Counted from the first letter of the stretch, positions 1 to 7,720 are shown. The stretch is 34,280 nucleotides of DNA from an uncultured Hungatella sp. (GCA_910585645.1 CAJUFP010000039.1:2379-36658); one strand, 5' to 3'. A program made the numbers and translations. Notes: generated by a model not told the origin, from the letters alone.

Positions 1-290
1 GATAGGTCCCACGGGCCCACAGGGATTGCCTGGTGAAGCAGGAGCGATAGGTCCCACTGGTCCACAGGGTCCGTCTGGCGAAGCAGGAGCGATAGGTCCC
101 ACGGGTCCACAGGGCCCGACCGGCGAGAGAGGAGCGATAGGTCCCACGGGCCCACAGGGTCCGATCGGCGAGCGAGGAGCCGTAGGTCCCACGGGTCCAC
201 AGGGTCCGACCGGCGAGCGGGGAGCGATAGGTCCCACGGGTCCACAGGGGCCAGCCGGCGAACCAGGAGCAGCAGGCCCGCCTGGACCTG
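1..290 (+). repeat. 45-bp tandem repeat coding collagen blocks
   Basis: The block beginning GATAGGTCCCACGGG recurs at 1, 46, 91, 136, 181 (as CGTAGG) and 226, exactly 45 bp apart. Each copy encodes 15 residues of Gly-X-Y sequence. Copies differ mainly in the GEA/GER/GEP triplet. Such arrays change copy number readily, and this one continues upstream of the window. Confidence 0.95.
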
Positions 291-709
291 GGCAAGAGTT
301 GAACTTTATGTCACTTGTTAATATGGGTGGGGAGATACTGGAAAAAAATTCACCTTTAAATCTTGGCTTGGATCGGATGGCAGCAGGGACGGCGATTTCC
401 TATTCACCCGACACAAGAAACCTTATATTGACGGAACCGGGATATTATGAGATTCATTATCAGGCATCAGGCACCATTCCTTCTTCTGGCACAGGGCCTA
501 TACCGGTGACAGTGAATCTGACTAACGAAGGAACTTTTATCCCGGGAACTTTATCTGGAAGAAATATCGCGTCACCAAATGAGGCAGTGTCTTTGACGGG
601 GCAAACAGTGGTGAACGTAACATCCCCACCGGTTCATATTGCGTTGGTGACAGGCGATAGAACAGGATTGTACGCAGGTATTTCTATGATAATTCGGAAG
701 TTAAACTGA
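2..709 (+). CDS. Collagen-like BclA-type surface/exosporium glycoprotein, 5' truncated by window edge
   Basis: The frame is open from the first bases, so the true start lies upstream; the TTG at 26 falls inside the repeat and is not a credible start. About 95 residues are Gly-X-Y collagen repeats (GPTGPQGP units) arranged as 15-residue blocks. They are followed by a roughly 135-residue non-collagenous C-terminal domain rich in beta-type sequence, ending in a hydrophobic strand (GLYAGISMIIRKLN). This plan matches BclA-like proteins, where the C-terminal jelly-roll domain trimerises and the collagen stalk projects from the exosporium or cell surface. Thr in the repeats is a usual glycosylation site in that family. 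The localisation is inferred from the family. The start, anchor and full repeat number cannot be seen. A strong terminator follows. Confidence 0.85.
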   Translation: MGPTGPQGLPGEAGAIGPTGPQGPSGEAGAIGPTGPQGPTGERGAIGPTGPQGPIGERGAVGPTGPQGPTGERGAIGPTGPQGPAGEPGAAGPPGPGQELNFMSLVNMGGEILEKNSPLNLGLDRMAAGTAISYSPDTRNLILTEPGYYEIHYQASGTIPSSGTGPIPVTVNLTNEGTFIPGTLSGRNIASPNEAVSLTGQTVVNVTSPPVHIALVTGDRTGLYAGISMIIRKLN

Positions 710-748
710 GGAAAGGACCGTAAATGATATGACATAATAATTGGGAAA

Positions 749-781
749 GAGGCTGATGTGCCAGTGTCAGCCTCTTTTTTG
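749..781 (+). terminator. Rho-independent terminator of collagen-like gene
   Basis: The 8-bp stem GAGGCTGA/TCAGCCTC has a 10-nt loop and is followed by a run of T (775-780). It lies 40 bp after the stop codon. The rest of the gap up to 997 holds no supportable gene. A weak extended -10 (TGG TAGAAT, 950-955) without a clear -35 may serve the next gene. Confidence 0.9.
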
Positions 782-997
782 CGGCGCGGGATGTGTTCCA
801 TGAAACAAAAAGACTCTGGACGGCTGCTAAAGTGCCGGTAGTGCTGGCTAACGAATGGACGAAACGGAATGGAGAATGCACCAAAACGAAAAGGGAAAAA
901 ACATGTAGATAAATGGAGGTTATATCTTTCTTTTCTTACCTATTCATGGTAGAATATTTCCGTTAACTACAAAGGTTTTGACGAAAGGAGGCGTATT

Positions 998-1738
998 ATG
1001 GGCTACAGAATATTGTTATTTGACGCGGACGATACCCTTCTGGACTTTGACGCCAATGAGACAGAGTCCTTCCGCTCTGTGATGGAGGAGATGGGGGAGC
1101 TGTGGACAGAAGAGATATATGGTACTTATAAAAAGCTGAACAGGGAGTTGTGGAGAAGCATTGAGCGGGGGGAGATTTCCGTGGAGGAAGGCGTGAACCG
1201 CAGATTCTCAGACCTGATGGCCCGGTATGGCAGACAGGTGCACGGCAGGCTTTGGGAACAGGCGTACCGCAGGTATCTGAATCAGGGAATCCAGGAGATT
1301 CCCCAGGTCCATCAGGTTTTGGGGAGGCTGAAGGAAAACGGGTATGAGCTGTATGTGATCACCAACGGGGTGGAGGAAACCCAGACGTCCCGCATGTCCA
1401 GGTCCGGGCTTGACAGATATTTCAGGCAGCTTTTTATTTCCGGGAAGATCGGCGCGGGGAAGCCGTCCAGGGAATTTTTTGATTATGTGAAGAGTCATGT
1501 GGAGCGGTTTGACGCCAGGGAAGCACTGGTGATTGGAGATTCCCTTACCTCTGATATCAAGGGCGGGATTGACGCCGGGATTGATACATGCTGGTTTTGT
1601 CGGAATAAGAGTGAGGAGGAGAGGGAAGAGGAGATGGAGGAAAGAGGCATAAGGCCCTCCTATGTTATCCAACAGCTGACGGAACTTTTTGGGATTTTGC
1701 AGACAGCGGCTGTGAGGGAAGGCTGCAGGGGGATTTGA
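998..1738 (+). CDS. HAD-superfamily hydrolase, YjjG-like nucleotidase
   Basis: The 246-residue protein carries all four HAD motifs. The nucleophile motif is DADDT (Asp9 nucleophile, Asp11 acid/base). Motif II is in VITNG, the motif III lysine in GAGKPS, and motif IV in IGDSLTSDI, which coordinates Mg2+. An alpha-helical C1 cap lies between motifs I and II. The sequence style and length fit the YjjG/TIGR02254 group, which dephosphorylates non-canonical pyrimidine nucleotides such as dUMP analogues. The substrate is a family inference. AAAGGAGG at 984-991 supports the ATG. The gene stands alone and converges on the esterase gene, with a hairpin between them. Confidence 0.88.
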   Translation: MGYRILLFDADDTLLDFDANETESFRSVMEEMGELWTEEIYGTYKKLNRELWRSIERGEISVEEGVNRRFSDLMARYGRQVHGRLWEQAYRRYLNQGIQEIPQVHQVLGRLKENGYELYVITNGVEETQTSRMSRSGLDRYFRQLFISGKIGAGKPSREFFDYVKSHVERFDAREALVIGDSLTSDIKGGIDAGIDTCWFCRNKSEEEREEEMEERGIRPSYVIQQLTELFGILQTAAVREGCRGI

Positions 1739-1759
1739 TTTAAGAAGATCATAAAAATA

Positions 1760-1781
1760 GCCCTGCTGTTTCCAGCAGGGC
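1760..1781 (-). terminator. Terminator of the leftward nanA-esterase operon
   Basis: A perfect 9-bp stem GCCCTGCTG/CAGCAGGGC has a 4-nt loop. Read on the minus strand, the stem is followed by TATTTTTA, so it terminates leftward transcription. On the plus strand no T-run follows, so it is at best a weak terminator for the HAD gene. Confidence 0.8.
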
Positions 1782-1793
1782 CGATGGAGCAGG

Positions 1794-2435
1794 CTATATG
1801 ATTCCCAGAATAAAATTAGCCAGTCCCGCAGCCAGTTGTCCGTGGCCGGATTCTGTCAGATGCATAAAGTCTATGTCATTGGGCTTGGCAGTGAGAACTT
1901 TATTGGCGTCCAGATAGTGGCAGCCCATGGTCTGGGCGATAAGCTCATACTGCTTTGACAGTCCCTGGGATTTTTCCGCGCAGCCCTTTCCCATGGTGAG
2001 GGCAATGTCCGTGTCCATGTACTGAGGGTCGATGTTCTGGGGAGTCACCACCAGGATATTGGGTTTCTGGTTCCGCCAGCAGTCTGTGGACTGAGCTTTG
2101 GCGATGAGGCGTTTCAGCCCCAGGGCAATACAGGCAGGGGAGACGCCGAAGCGTTCCTTGGTGTCATTGGTGCCAAGCATGATGATGAGAAGATCCACAG
2201 GTTCATGGCTCATAAGACATGGATAGATATGGTCCAGGCCGGACAAACCCTCATGGATGGGGTCGTCAAAACAGGTGGTGCGGCCGGACAGGCCCTCTTC
2301 CAGAACCAGGAATTTGTCTCCAAGGTATGTCTGGAGGAGGCAGGTCCACCGCTCCTCCTCATTGAAACGGCCTCCTGTTTCCGCGCAGTAGCCATGAGTG
2401 TTGGAGTCGCCATAGCATACAATATGTTTTTTCAT
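1794..2435 (-). CDS. SGNH/GDSL-family hydrolase (esterase)
   Basis: The 213-residue cytosolic protein has no signal peptide. It shows the SGNH blocks in order: GDSN near residue 9 (nucleophile Ser), a GLSGRT block II glycine, LGTND block III asparagine, and a C-terminal DFMHLTESGH block V with Asp and His. This fits arylesterase or O-acetyl-esterase members of the superfamily. It lies 105 bp downstream of nanA on the same strand with no terminator between them, so cotranscription is likely. From context it could remove O-acetyl groups from sialic acids, but that is inference; related proteins act on many esters. A ribosome binding site (AAGGGGG, minus strand) lies just upstream of the ATG. 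Confidence 0.85.
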   Translation of the reverse strand: MKKHIVCYGDSNTHGYCAETGGRFNEEERWTCLLQTYLGDKFLVLEEGLSGRTTCFDDPIHEGLSGLDHIYPCLMSHEPVDLLIIMLGTNDTKERFGVSPACIALGLKRLIAKAQSTDCWRNQKPNILVVTPQNIDPQYMDTDIALTMGKGCAEKSQGLSKQYELIAQTMGCHYLDANKVLTAKPNDIDFMHLTESGHGQLAAGLANFILGII

Positions 2436-2540
2436 AAAAACCCCCTTAAAGCATGGAAATCCAGCAAGCCGCCGCGAGAGCGCAGAGACTTGCCGGGATG
2501 GTCACATTCGCTATTGGTACGGTTAAATCAACCGGTGAGA

Positions 2541-3458
2541 TCAAAGATCTCTGGTGTCAGCGATGGCCTGTTTAATGTCTTTGTAGAGCTGAACCAGGTC
2601 CGGGTTGTCCAAAGCTACAGGAAGGAAGGGAAGCCTGGGGTCGCCCATGGGGCAGCCGTCCAGGGAGATGATCCCTTTTACTGCGCCATGCATGGAAGCA
2701 AAGGAGCAGAGGCGGTAAATCAGCGGAGTGACGATGGCCTGAACCTCTGCGGCCTTGTCCCACTGGCCTTTCTTAATAAGCTCATCCATCTTTAAGTACA
2801 GCTCCGGCATAGCGCCATAGGTGCCGCCGATCCCAGCGTCGGCGCCCATAAGACGTCCGGCTACAAACTGCTCGTCCGGCCCGTTGAATACCAGGAAGTC
2901 CTTGCCCCCTGCGTTCTTAAAGCGGAGAATGTCCTGGGCCGGGTCAGAAGAACACTTAACTCCTGCCACCCGCTCATTTTCAAGCATCCGGTTGAACAGG
3001 TTCATGGATAAGTTGAAGCCTGTCAGCTGAGGAATGTTATAGATGAAGAAAGGCAGGTCGGCAGCCGCTGTGATCTCGGTCCAGTGGCGGTATACGCTTT
3101 CTTCGCTGGGGCGGTAATATACGCATGGAACGGCGGAAGTTGCCGCGGCTCCCACTTTGCCCGCGTGCTCTGCCAGCATGCAGGAGTGTCTGGTGTCGGC
3201 GCAGCCTACGTGGACGATGATGTTCATGTCATCGCCGACTTCATTGACCACGGTTTCGGTTACCAGCATGCGCTCCTCCGTGTCCAGAAGAAAGCCTTCG
3301 CCGGTGCTGCCGCATACGTACATCTGCTTTACCCCCTTGTCGCGGAAGTAGCGGGATACGGCCTTTACAGCCTCCACATCTACGGAACCGTCCTTTTTAA
3401 AGGGAGTGTTGAGGGCGACGGTTATGTGACGGAATTTGTCTGTGTTGTACTTTGACAT
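2541..3458 (-). CDS. nanA: N-acetylneuraminate lyase (DHDPS/NAL family)
   Basis: The 305-residue TIM-barrel class I aldolase would cleave N-acetylneuraminate to N-acetylmannosamine and pyruvate. Visible family features are GSTGEG near residues 50-55, which binds the substrate carboxylate, the tyrosine in FFIYNIP, and the Schiff-base lysine in GVKCSSD. Dihydrodipicolinate synthase has the same fold and motifs. The lyase call rests mainly on divergent transcription from nanE and nanK. The start at MSKYNTDKF is chosen because it has an AAAGGA about 11 nt upstream and matches the family N-terminus. A start 72 nt further upstream would lie over the predicted promoter. Confidence 0.88.
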   Translation of the reverse strand: MSKYNTDKFRHITVALNTPFKKDGSVDVEAVKAVSRYFRDKGVKQMYVCGSTGEGFLLDTEERMLVTETVVNEVGDDMNIIVHVGCADTRHSCMLAEHAGKVGAAATSAVPCVYYRPSEESVYRHWTEITAAADLPFFIYNIPQLTGFNLSMNLFNRMLENERVAGVKCSSDPAQDILRFKNAGGKDFLVFNGPDEQFVAGRLMGADAGIGGTYGAMPELYLKMDELIKKGQWDKAAEVQAIVTPLIYRLCSFASMHGAVKGIISLDGCPMGDPRLPFLPVALDNPDLVQLYKDIKQAIADTRDL

Positions 3459-3476
3459 AAGGGTACCTGTCCTTTC

Positions 3477-3490
3477 AGAAAAAATTTTCA
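3477..3490 (-). promoter_or_regulatory. Candidate operator in nanA leader
   Basis: On the minus strand this reads TGAAAATTTTTTCT, with a GAAAA-N2-TTTTC palindrome core. It differs by one base from the 14-mer upstream of the importer gene (6156-6169). It sits just after the predicted nanA transcription start, where a bound repressor would block transcription. The RpiR protein encoded here is the natural candidate to bind it. Confidence 0.5.
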
Positions 3491-3501
3491 TTGTCAAGTA
3501 A

Positions 3502-3530
3502 ATCATACCACTTTTTGGGAAAGAAATCAA
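3502..3530 (-). promoter_or_regulatory. Sigma-A-type promoter of nanA
   Basis: On the minus strand, TTGATT (3525-3530) and TATGAT (3502-3507) are separated by exactly 17 bp. Transcription would start near 3495, about 37 nt before the nanA ATG. The promoter lies back to back with that of nanE. Confidence 0.7.
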
Positions 3531-3565
3531 GAAAAATAAAAATTTTTTTTATTCACCTCATGGCA

Positions 3566-3594
3566 TTGAAAAAGATTTTTGGATATGTTATAGT
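3566..3594 (+). promoter_or_regulatory. Sigma-A-type promoter of nanE-nanK-rpiR
   Basis: TTGAAA (3566-3571) and TATAGT (3589-3594) are 17 bp apart. The spacer carries the symmetric stretch AAAAA-GA-TTTTT (3569-3580). Transcription should begin near 3601. Confidence 0.7.
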
Positions 3595-3607
3595 ATGATA
3601 TATAACT

Positions 3608-3621
3608 TTTAACACGTTAAA
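3608..3621 (+). promoter_or_regulatory. Perfect palindrome at nanE transcription start
   Basis: TTTAAC-AC-GTTAAA is a perfect 6+2+6 inverted repeat just downstream of the predicted nanE start point. This is a usual place for a repressor operator. It differs from the GAAAA-N2-TTTTC sites, so it may bind a second regulator. Confidence 0.45.
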
Positions 3622-3647
3622 GGGCCAATTTTAAGGAGGACAATACC

Positions 3648-4352
3648 ATGAACCAGGCAAACCAGAAGATTTTGGAACAGATCAAGGGAGGACTTATCGT
3701 TTCCTGTCAGGCGCTTGAGGAGGAGCCGCTGCACAGTTCCTACATTATGTCAAGGATGGCGTATGCAGCCATGCTGGGCGGAGCAGTGGGGATCCGCGCC
3801 AATACGGTGGCGGATATTACGGAGATTAAGAAGACAGTGGACCTTCCTGTTATTGGTATCATTAAGCAGAATTATGATGACTGTGACGTGTACATAACGC
3901 CTACCATGAAGGAGATTGACGCCCTTGTGGAGTGCGGCGTTTCTATCATCGCCACAGACGCCACGGATTCTGCCAAAAGGCCAAGACCTGACAAAAAGAG
4001 TCTGGATGAGTTTTTTGGGGAGGTGCGTAAGAAATATCCGGATCAGCTGTTTATGGCTGACTGTTCCTGCTATGAGGAGGGGATCCACGCGGCACAGATC
4101 GGGTTTGATCTGATAGGAACCACCATGCGGGGGTACACGGAGTACACCAGGGGAACAGCGTTGCCGGATTTTGGGGTGATGGAGCGGCTGGCACGGGACT
4201 GTGGGAAACCAGTGGTTGCGGAGGGCGGCATCTGGACGCCGGACCAGCTTCGGAAAGCTCTTGACAGCGGCGTGTGGACAGCTGTGATCGGCGGGGCTAT
4301 CACCAGACCTCTTGAGATTACAAAACGGTTTGTGGCTGCCATCGGCAGATAA
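3648..4352 (+). CDS. nanE: N-acetylmannosamine-6-phosphate 2-epimerase
   Basis: The 234-residue TIM-barrel enzyme converts ManNAc-6-P to GlcNAc-6-P, linking sialic acid breakdown to amino-sugar metabolism. Family-typical segments are VGIRAN near residue 50, the lysine in GIIKQNY (about residue 73, the likely catalytic lysine), ATDATD near the middle, and AEGGIW, which carries the catalytic glutamate. The length is normal for NanE. The ribosome binding site TTAAGGAGG precedes the ATG. Gene order nanE-nanK-rpiR with 10-40 bp gaps indicates one operon, divergent from nanA. Confidence 0.95.
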   Translation: MNQANQKILEQIKGGLIVSCQALEEEPLHSSYIMSRMAYAAMLGGAVGIRANTVADITEIKKTVDLPVIGIIKQNYDDCDVYITPTMKEIDALVECGVSIIATDATDSAKRPRPDKKSLDEFFGEVRKKYPDQLFMADCSCYEEGIHAAQIGFDLIGTTMRGYTEYTRGTALPDFGVMERLARDCGKPVVAEGGIWTPDQLRKALDSGVWTAVIGGAITRPLEITKRFVAAIGR

Positions 4353-4362
4353 GGGGCGTCCT

Positions 4363-5247
4363 ATGAGAATCGCGGTATTAGATATCGGAGGAACCTCCAT
4401 AAAATCGGGCTTATGGAACGGTCAGGAACTGGTGCGGACCCAGGAGCAGGACACAGACGCCAAAAAGGGAGCTTCCCACGTGGTAAGCCGGGTCCTGGAG
4501 ATCCTTGGGACTTACGGGCCTTTTGACGGTGTGGGGATCAGCACGGCAGGTCAGGTAAATTCAAAGGAGGGATTTATCCGATATGCCAATGAGAACATCC
4601 CAGGGTATACGGGAACCCGGCTTAGGGATCTGGTGGCGTCGGAGTTTGGAGTGCCTGTGGCTGTGGAGAATGACGTGAACGCGGCGGCTTTGGGGGAAGC
4701 CGTCTGGGGAGCAGGCAGAGACTATGACGATTTTCTGTGTCTGACCTACGGAACGGGAGTAGGCGGGGCCATTATAATAGGTAAGAAGATTTATTCGGGC
4801 AGTATGTTTTCCGCCGGGGAGTTTGGCGGAATGGTGGTACACCCGGAAAGCCGCGTAGAGGGGCAGCCCTTTAGCGGCTGTTATGAAAAATACGCGTCCG
4901 CCACAGCTTTGGTGGCGGAGGCGAAGCGGTTTGACGAAACGATCACAAACGGGAGACAGATATTTGCCAGGTTTCAGGAACCGGAGATCCGCGGGATTGT
5001 GGACAGATGGATTGACGAGATCGTTCACGGGTTAGTGACGGTGATCCATATTTTTAATCCGCCCTGCGTGATCCTGGGCGGGGGAGTGATGGAGCAGCCC
5101 TATATCCTGGGACAGGTGCAAGAGAGGACCACAGACCGTATTATGGACAGCTTCCGCAATGTGGAATTAAAGACAGCGGCCCTTGGAAATAAGGCGGGGC
5201 TTATGGGAGCGTCCTGGATGGCAATGGAGCAGATGAAAAAGACTTAA
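4363..5247 (+). CDS. nanK: ROK-family N-acetylmannosamine kinase
   Basis: The 294-residue protein has the ROK/actin-fold signatures: DIGGTSIKSG at the N-terminus (phosphate 1), VENDVNAAALGEA with the catalytic Asp, and LTYGTGVGGA (phosphate 2). Between nanE and the RpiR gene it is best read as the ManNAc kinase, although glucokinase activity cannot be excluded from sequence. The usual ROK zinc motif (CxCGxxGCxE) is reduced to GQPFSGCYE with one cysteine left, so structural zinc is probably absent. The start MRIAVLD is chosen over an upstream in-frame ATG lying inside nanE, because AAGGGG sits 7-12 nt upstream. Confidence 0.88.
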   Translation: MRIAVLDIGGTSIKSGLWNGQELVRTQEQDTDAKKGASHVVSRVLEILGTYGPFDGVGISTAGQVNSKEGFIRYANENIPGYTGTRLRDLVASEFGVPVAVENDVNAAALGEAVWGAGRDYDDFLCLTYGTGVGGAIIIGKKIYSGSMFSAGEFGGMVVHPESRVEGQPFSGCYEKYASATALVAEAKRFDETITNGRQIFARFQEPEIRGIVDRWIDEIVHGLVTVIHIFNPPCVILGGGVMEQPYILGQVQERTTDRIMDSFRNVELKTAALGNKAGLMGASWMAMEQMKKT

Positions 5248-5285
5248 ATTACAACATTGGAAGACCGACAGAAGGAGGGGTATTG

Positions 5286-6140
5286 ATGCAAGGCGATTTT
5301 TTGGTAAAAATGAGGACTGCATACAATCAGTTTACAAAGGCGGAAAAAAAGGTGGCTGATTTTATTTTGCAGAATCCCAGAGAAGTGCTGTTTATGTCTA
5401 TTACGGATTTGGCGGAAGCGTGTCAGGTAGGGGATACCAGCGTGTTCCGGTTCTGCAAATCCATGGAATTGAAAGGGTATCAGGAGTTTAAGATGGTGCT
5501 GTCGTTAAGTCTCAATGAAAACGAGAAGGAACACAGCAGATTTACAGGCAACGTAGGGTTAAATGATACATTTCATGAATTGGCTCAAAAGGTGCTTAAT
5601 ACCAATGTCCACGCCTTGACGGAGACTCACTCCCTGCTGGACGAGAAAGTGTTCAACCAGGCGATCGACTGGCTTCACGAAGCGAAGAAGATTTATTTTT
5701 TCGGGGTGGGAGCCAGTGTTCTCACTGCTCTTAAGGCTGCCAATAAGTTTCTGCGCATAGAGCCTAAGGTGTACTGCATCCAGGATTCCCACATGCAGGC
5801 CATGGTGGCTTCCACCATGAATTCGGATGAGGTGGCGGTGGTGTTTTCCTATTCAGGAGCCACAAAGGACACCATTCATGTGGCGCAGCTGGCAAAACAG
5901 GCGGGGGCTAAGGTGATCTGTATTACCAGGTTCAGCAAGTCCCCGCTGACGTCCTATGCGGATCTGACCCTCCTTAGCGGGGCAAACGAGGGGCCTTTAC
6001 AGGGCGGGTCCACATCCGGGGAGATCAGCCAGCTGTTTTTGATTGATCTGATGTACACCGAGTATTACAGGCGGTATTTTGAGGCCTGCAGTAAAAATAA
6101 TGAGCGGACTTCCGGTTCGGTTTTGGAAAGATTGTGGTAA
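5286..6140 (+). CDS. RpiR/MurR-family transcriptional regulator of the nan genes
   Basis: The 284-residue protein has an N-terminal RpiR helix-turn-helix domain (about 1-77; sequence like FTKAEKKVADFI and SVFRFCKSMELKGYQEF). It also has a C-terminal SIS sugar-phosphate isomerase fold (about 115-255; YFFGVGAS, VFSYSGATKDT). Proteins of this plan sense phosphosugars. In Firmicute nan clusters (NanR of Clostridium and Staphylococcus) they repress sialic acid genes and respond to ManNAc-6-P. The ATG at 5286 sits 7 nt after AAGGAGG; the TTG just before it is too close. It probably acts on both the nanA/nanE divergent region and the importer promoter. Confidence 0.9.
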   Translation: MQGDFLVKMRTAYNQFTKAEKKVADFILQNPREVLFMSITDLAEACQVGDTSVFRFCKSMELKGYQEFKMVLSLSLNENEKEHSRFTGNVGLNDTFHELAQKVLNTNVHALTETHSLLDEKVFNQAIDWLHEAKKIYFFGVGASVLTALKAANKFLRIEPKVYCIQDSHMQAMVASTMNSDEVAVVFSYSGATKDTIHVAQLAKQAGAKVICITRFSKSPLTSYADLTLLSGANEGPLQGGSTSGEISQLFLIDLMYTEYYRRYFEACSKNNERTSGSVLERLW

Positions 6141-6155
6141 AAATTATCTGAATAA

Positions 6156-6169
6156 TGAAAATGTTTTCT
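6156..6169 (+). promoter_or_regulatory. Candidate operator upstream of importer promoter
   Basis: TGAAAATGTTTTCT contains the palindrome GAAAA-TG-TTTTC and matches 13 of 14 bases of the nanA leader site on the minus strand. It lies 15 bp upstream of the -35. It also resembles a CcpA cre site with two mismatches, so a catabolite-control role is an alternative. Confidence 0.5.
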
Positions 6170-6183
6170 TTTATGGAATCCTG

Positions 6184-6212
6184 TTGACAAAAGAAATTTT
6201 CTGATATATAAT
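6184..6212 (+). promoter_or_regulatory. Strong sigma-A promoter of the importer genes
   Basis: TTGACA (6184-6189) and TATAAT (6207-6212) are both perfect and 17 bp apart. The spacer includes AGAAA-T-TTTCT, another symmetric element. This gives the importer its own transcript separate from nanE-nanK-rpiR, with a leader of about 60 nt. Confidence 0.88.
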
Positions 6213-6280
6213 TCAAATATAACAAAAAGAGGGAGAAAAATCCCTGCGAATTAGTCAAAATTTCATAAGGAGGACATTCT

Positions 6281-7681
6281 ATGAAGAAAATTTTATCACT
6301 GGGATTGGCTACTGCGCTGCTTGCCACCACACTGGCAGGATGCGGCGGCGGAAACAGCGGCACGGAAACTACGCCGGCTCCGGCAGCGGATACCGGCACC
6401 ACGGCCGCGGCGGCAGAGACCACAGCAGCTGGGGGGGCTGATACACCGGCGCCGGCAGGAGCGGTTGAGATTACCTGGTGGGCGTTCCCTACCTACGCGC
6501 AGGACGCGGATAAGCCGGCGGGAACTTATGAGGCTGAGATCATCGCCGCCTTTGAGGCCAAGAACCCGGATGTGAAGGTGAATCTTGAGACCATTGACTT
6601 TACGTCAGGGCCAGAGAAGATCACGGCGGCTATTGAGGCCGGAACTGTGTGCGACGTGTTGTTTGACGCGCCGGGGCGTATCATCTCCTACGCGCAGAAC
6701 GGAAAGCTTGTGAAATTGGATGATATGTTCACGGATGATTTTGTGAAAGATGTGGATAATGAGGCTCTTCTGAACTCCTGTAAGTCTGACGACGGCAGCT
6801 ATTATATGTATCCCATCAGTACCGCGGCGTTCTGTATGGCAGTGAGCAAGCAGGCTCTTGAGGCGGCTGACGCCATGAGCTGCATCAATCTGGAGGGCGA
6901 CAGGGTTTGGACGACGGCCCAGTTTGAGGAGATGCTTCAGAAGCTGAGCGCGGCAGGATTTAACGGAGCTACGGTCTACTGTTCCGGACAGGGCGGCGAC
7001 CAGGGTATCCGCGCTTTTGTTACCAACCTCTATGACAGCCAGGTGACCAATGACGAGGTGACAGAGTACACGCTGAACGACGAGGGCGGTATCAAGGCTA
7101 TGACCAAGATCAAAGAGTGGGTTGACGCGGGCTATATGCTTAACGGTTCCGCGTACAATGGCGGCGAGGATGTAGACCAGTTTGTGGCCGGCAACACCGC
7201 GTTCACTACTCTGTGGTCCCCAGGTCTGGCTTCCCAGAGGGCGGAGACTTTGAAGCAGAACGAGATCGAGGCGATCGCCCTTCCGTTCCCGTCTGACGAC
7301 GGCGTTCCGGAGCTGGAGTACCTGGTTAACGGGTTCTGTGTGTTTGATAACGGCGACGCTGCCAAGGCGGAAGCTTCCAAGAAGTTTATTGACTTCATGT
7401 GCAATGACGAGGAGTGGGGTCCAAAGGACGTGGTGAGAACCAGCGTATTCCCGGTTCGCCAGTCCATGGGCGACTTGTATCCAGGCGATGCGGAGATGGG
7501 CTTCTACGCAAGTCTGACCAAGTATTACTCTCCATACTACAACACCATCAAGGGCTTTGCGGAGATGAGGACTTACTGGTTCCCCATGCTGCAGGCAGTT
7601 CTCAATGGTGATTCCACACCGGAAGACGCAGTGAATGATTTCGTGACCAAGGCGAACCAGTCTATTGTAAACGCGCAGTAG
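6281..7681 (+). CDS. ABC importer sugar-binding lipoprotein (probable sialic acid receptor)
   Basis: The 466-residue protein has a lipoprotein signal with lipobox LAGC, Cys21 being the lipidation site. An Ala/Thr/Pro-rich linker of about 40 residues follows, then a family 1 extracellular solute-binding domain (ITWWAFPTYAQ start, FEAKNPDVKVNLE motif). It would be anchored on the outer membrane face and hand substrate to the two permeases encoded next. The position in the nan cluster and the receptor-permease-permease order match the SatABC sialic acid importer of Streptococcus, hence the substrate call, which is inference. A TAAGGAGG ribosome binding site is present. Confidence 0.88.
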   Translation: MKKILSLGLATALLATTLAGCGGGNSGTETTPAPAADTGTTAAAAETTAAGGADTPAPAGAVEITWWAFPTYAQDADKPAGTYEAEIIAAFEAKNPDVKVNLETIDFTSGPEKITAAIEAGTVCDVLFDAPGRIISYAQNGKLVKLDDMFTDDFVKDVDNEALLNSCKSDDGSYYMYPISTAAFCMAVSKQALEAADAMSCINLEGDRVWTTAQFEEMLQKLSAAGFNGATVYCSGQGGDQGIRAFVTNLYDSQVTNDEVTEYTLNDEGGIKAMTKIKEWVDAGYMLNGSAYNGGEDVDQFVAGNTAFTTLWSPGLASQRAETLKQNEIEAIALPFPSDDGVPELEYLVNGFCVFDNGDAAKAEASKKFIDFMCNDEEWGPKDVVRTSVFPVRQSMGDLYPGDAEMGFYASLTKYYSPYYNTIKGFAEMRTYWFPMLQAVLNGDSTPEDAVNDFVTKANQSIVNAQ

Positions 7682-7720
7682 TTGCGCGGATTTGGCTGAA
7701 TCCATATGACACTTCTTCAT

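Noticed and set aside
1..290. CRISPR-like regular repeats
   Set aside because: The repeats have no spacers, keep a coding frame and encode Gly-X-Y collagen triplets.
684..884. A 66-codon leftward frame in the gap after the collagen-like gene
   Set aside because: It crosses the terminator and the end of the collagen gene, has no ribosome binding site, and no recognisable sequence.
2205..2795. A 196-codon rightward frame across the esterase and nanA genes
   Set aside because: It is the complement of two well-supported genes and has no start signal.
6605..7720. A 371-codon open frame opposite the importer receptor gene
   Set aside because: It is fully antisense to a gene with clear lipoprotein and binding-protein features, and its own sequence resembles no family. 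It arises from the codon bias of the sense strand.
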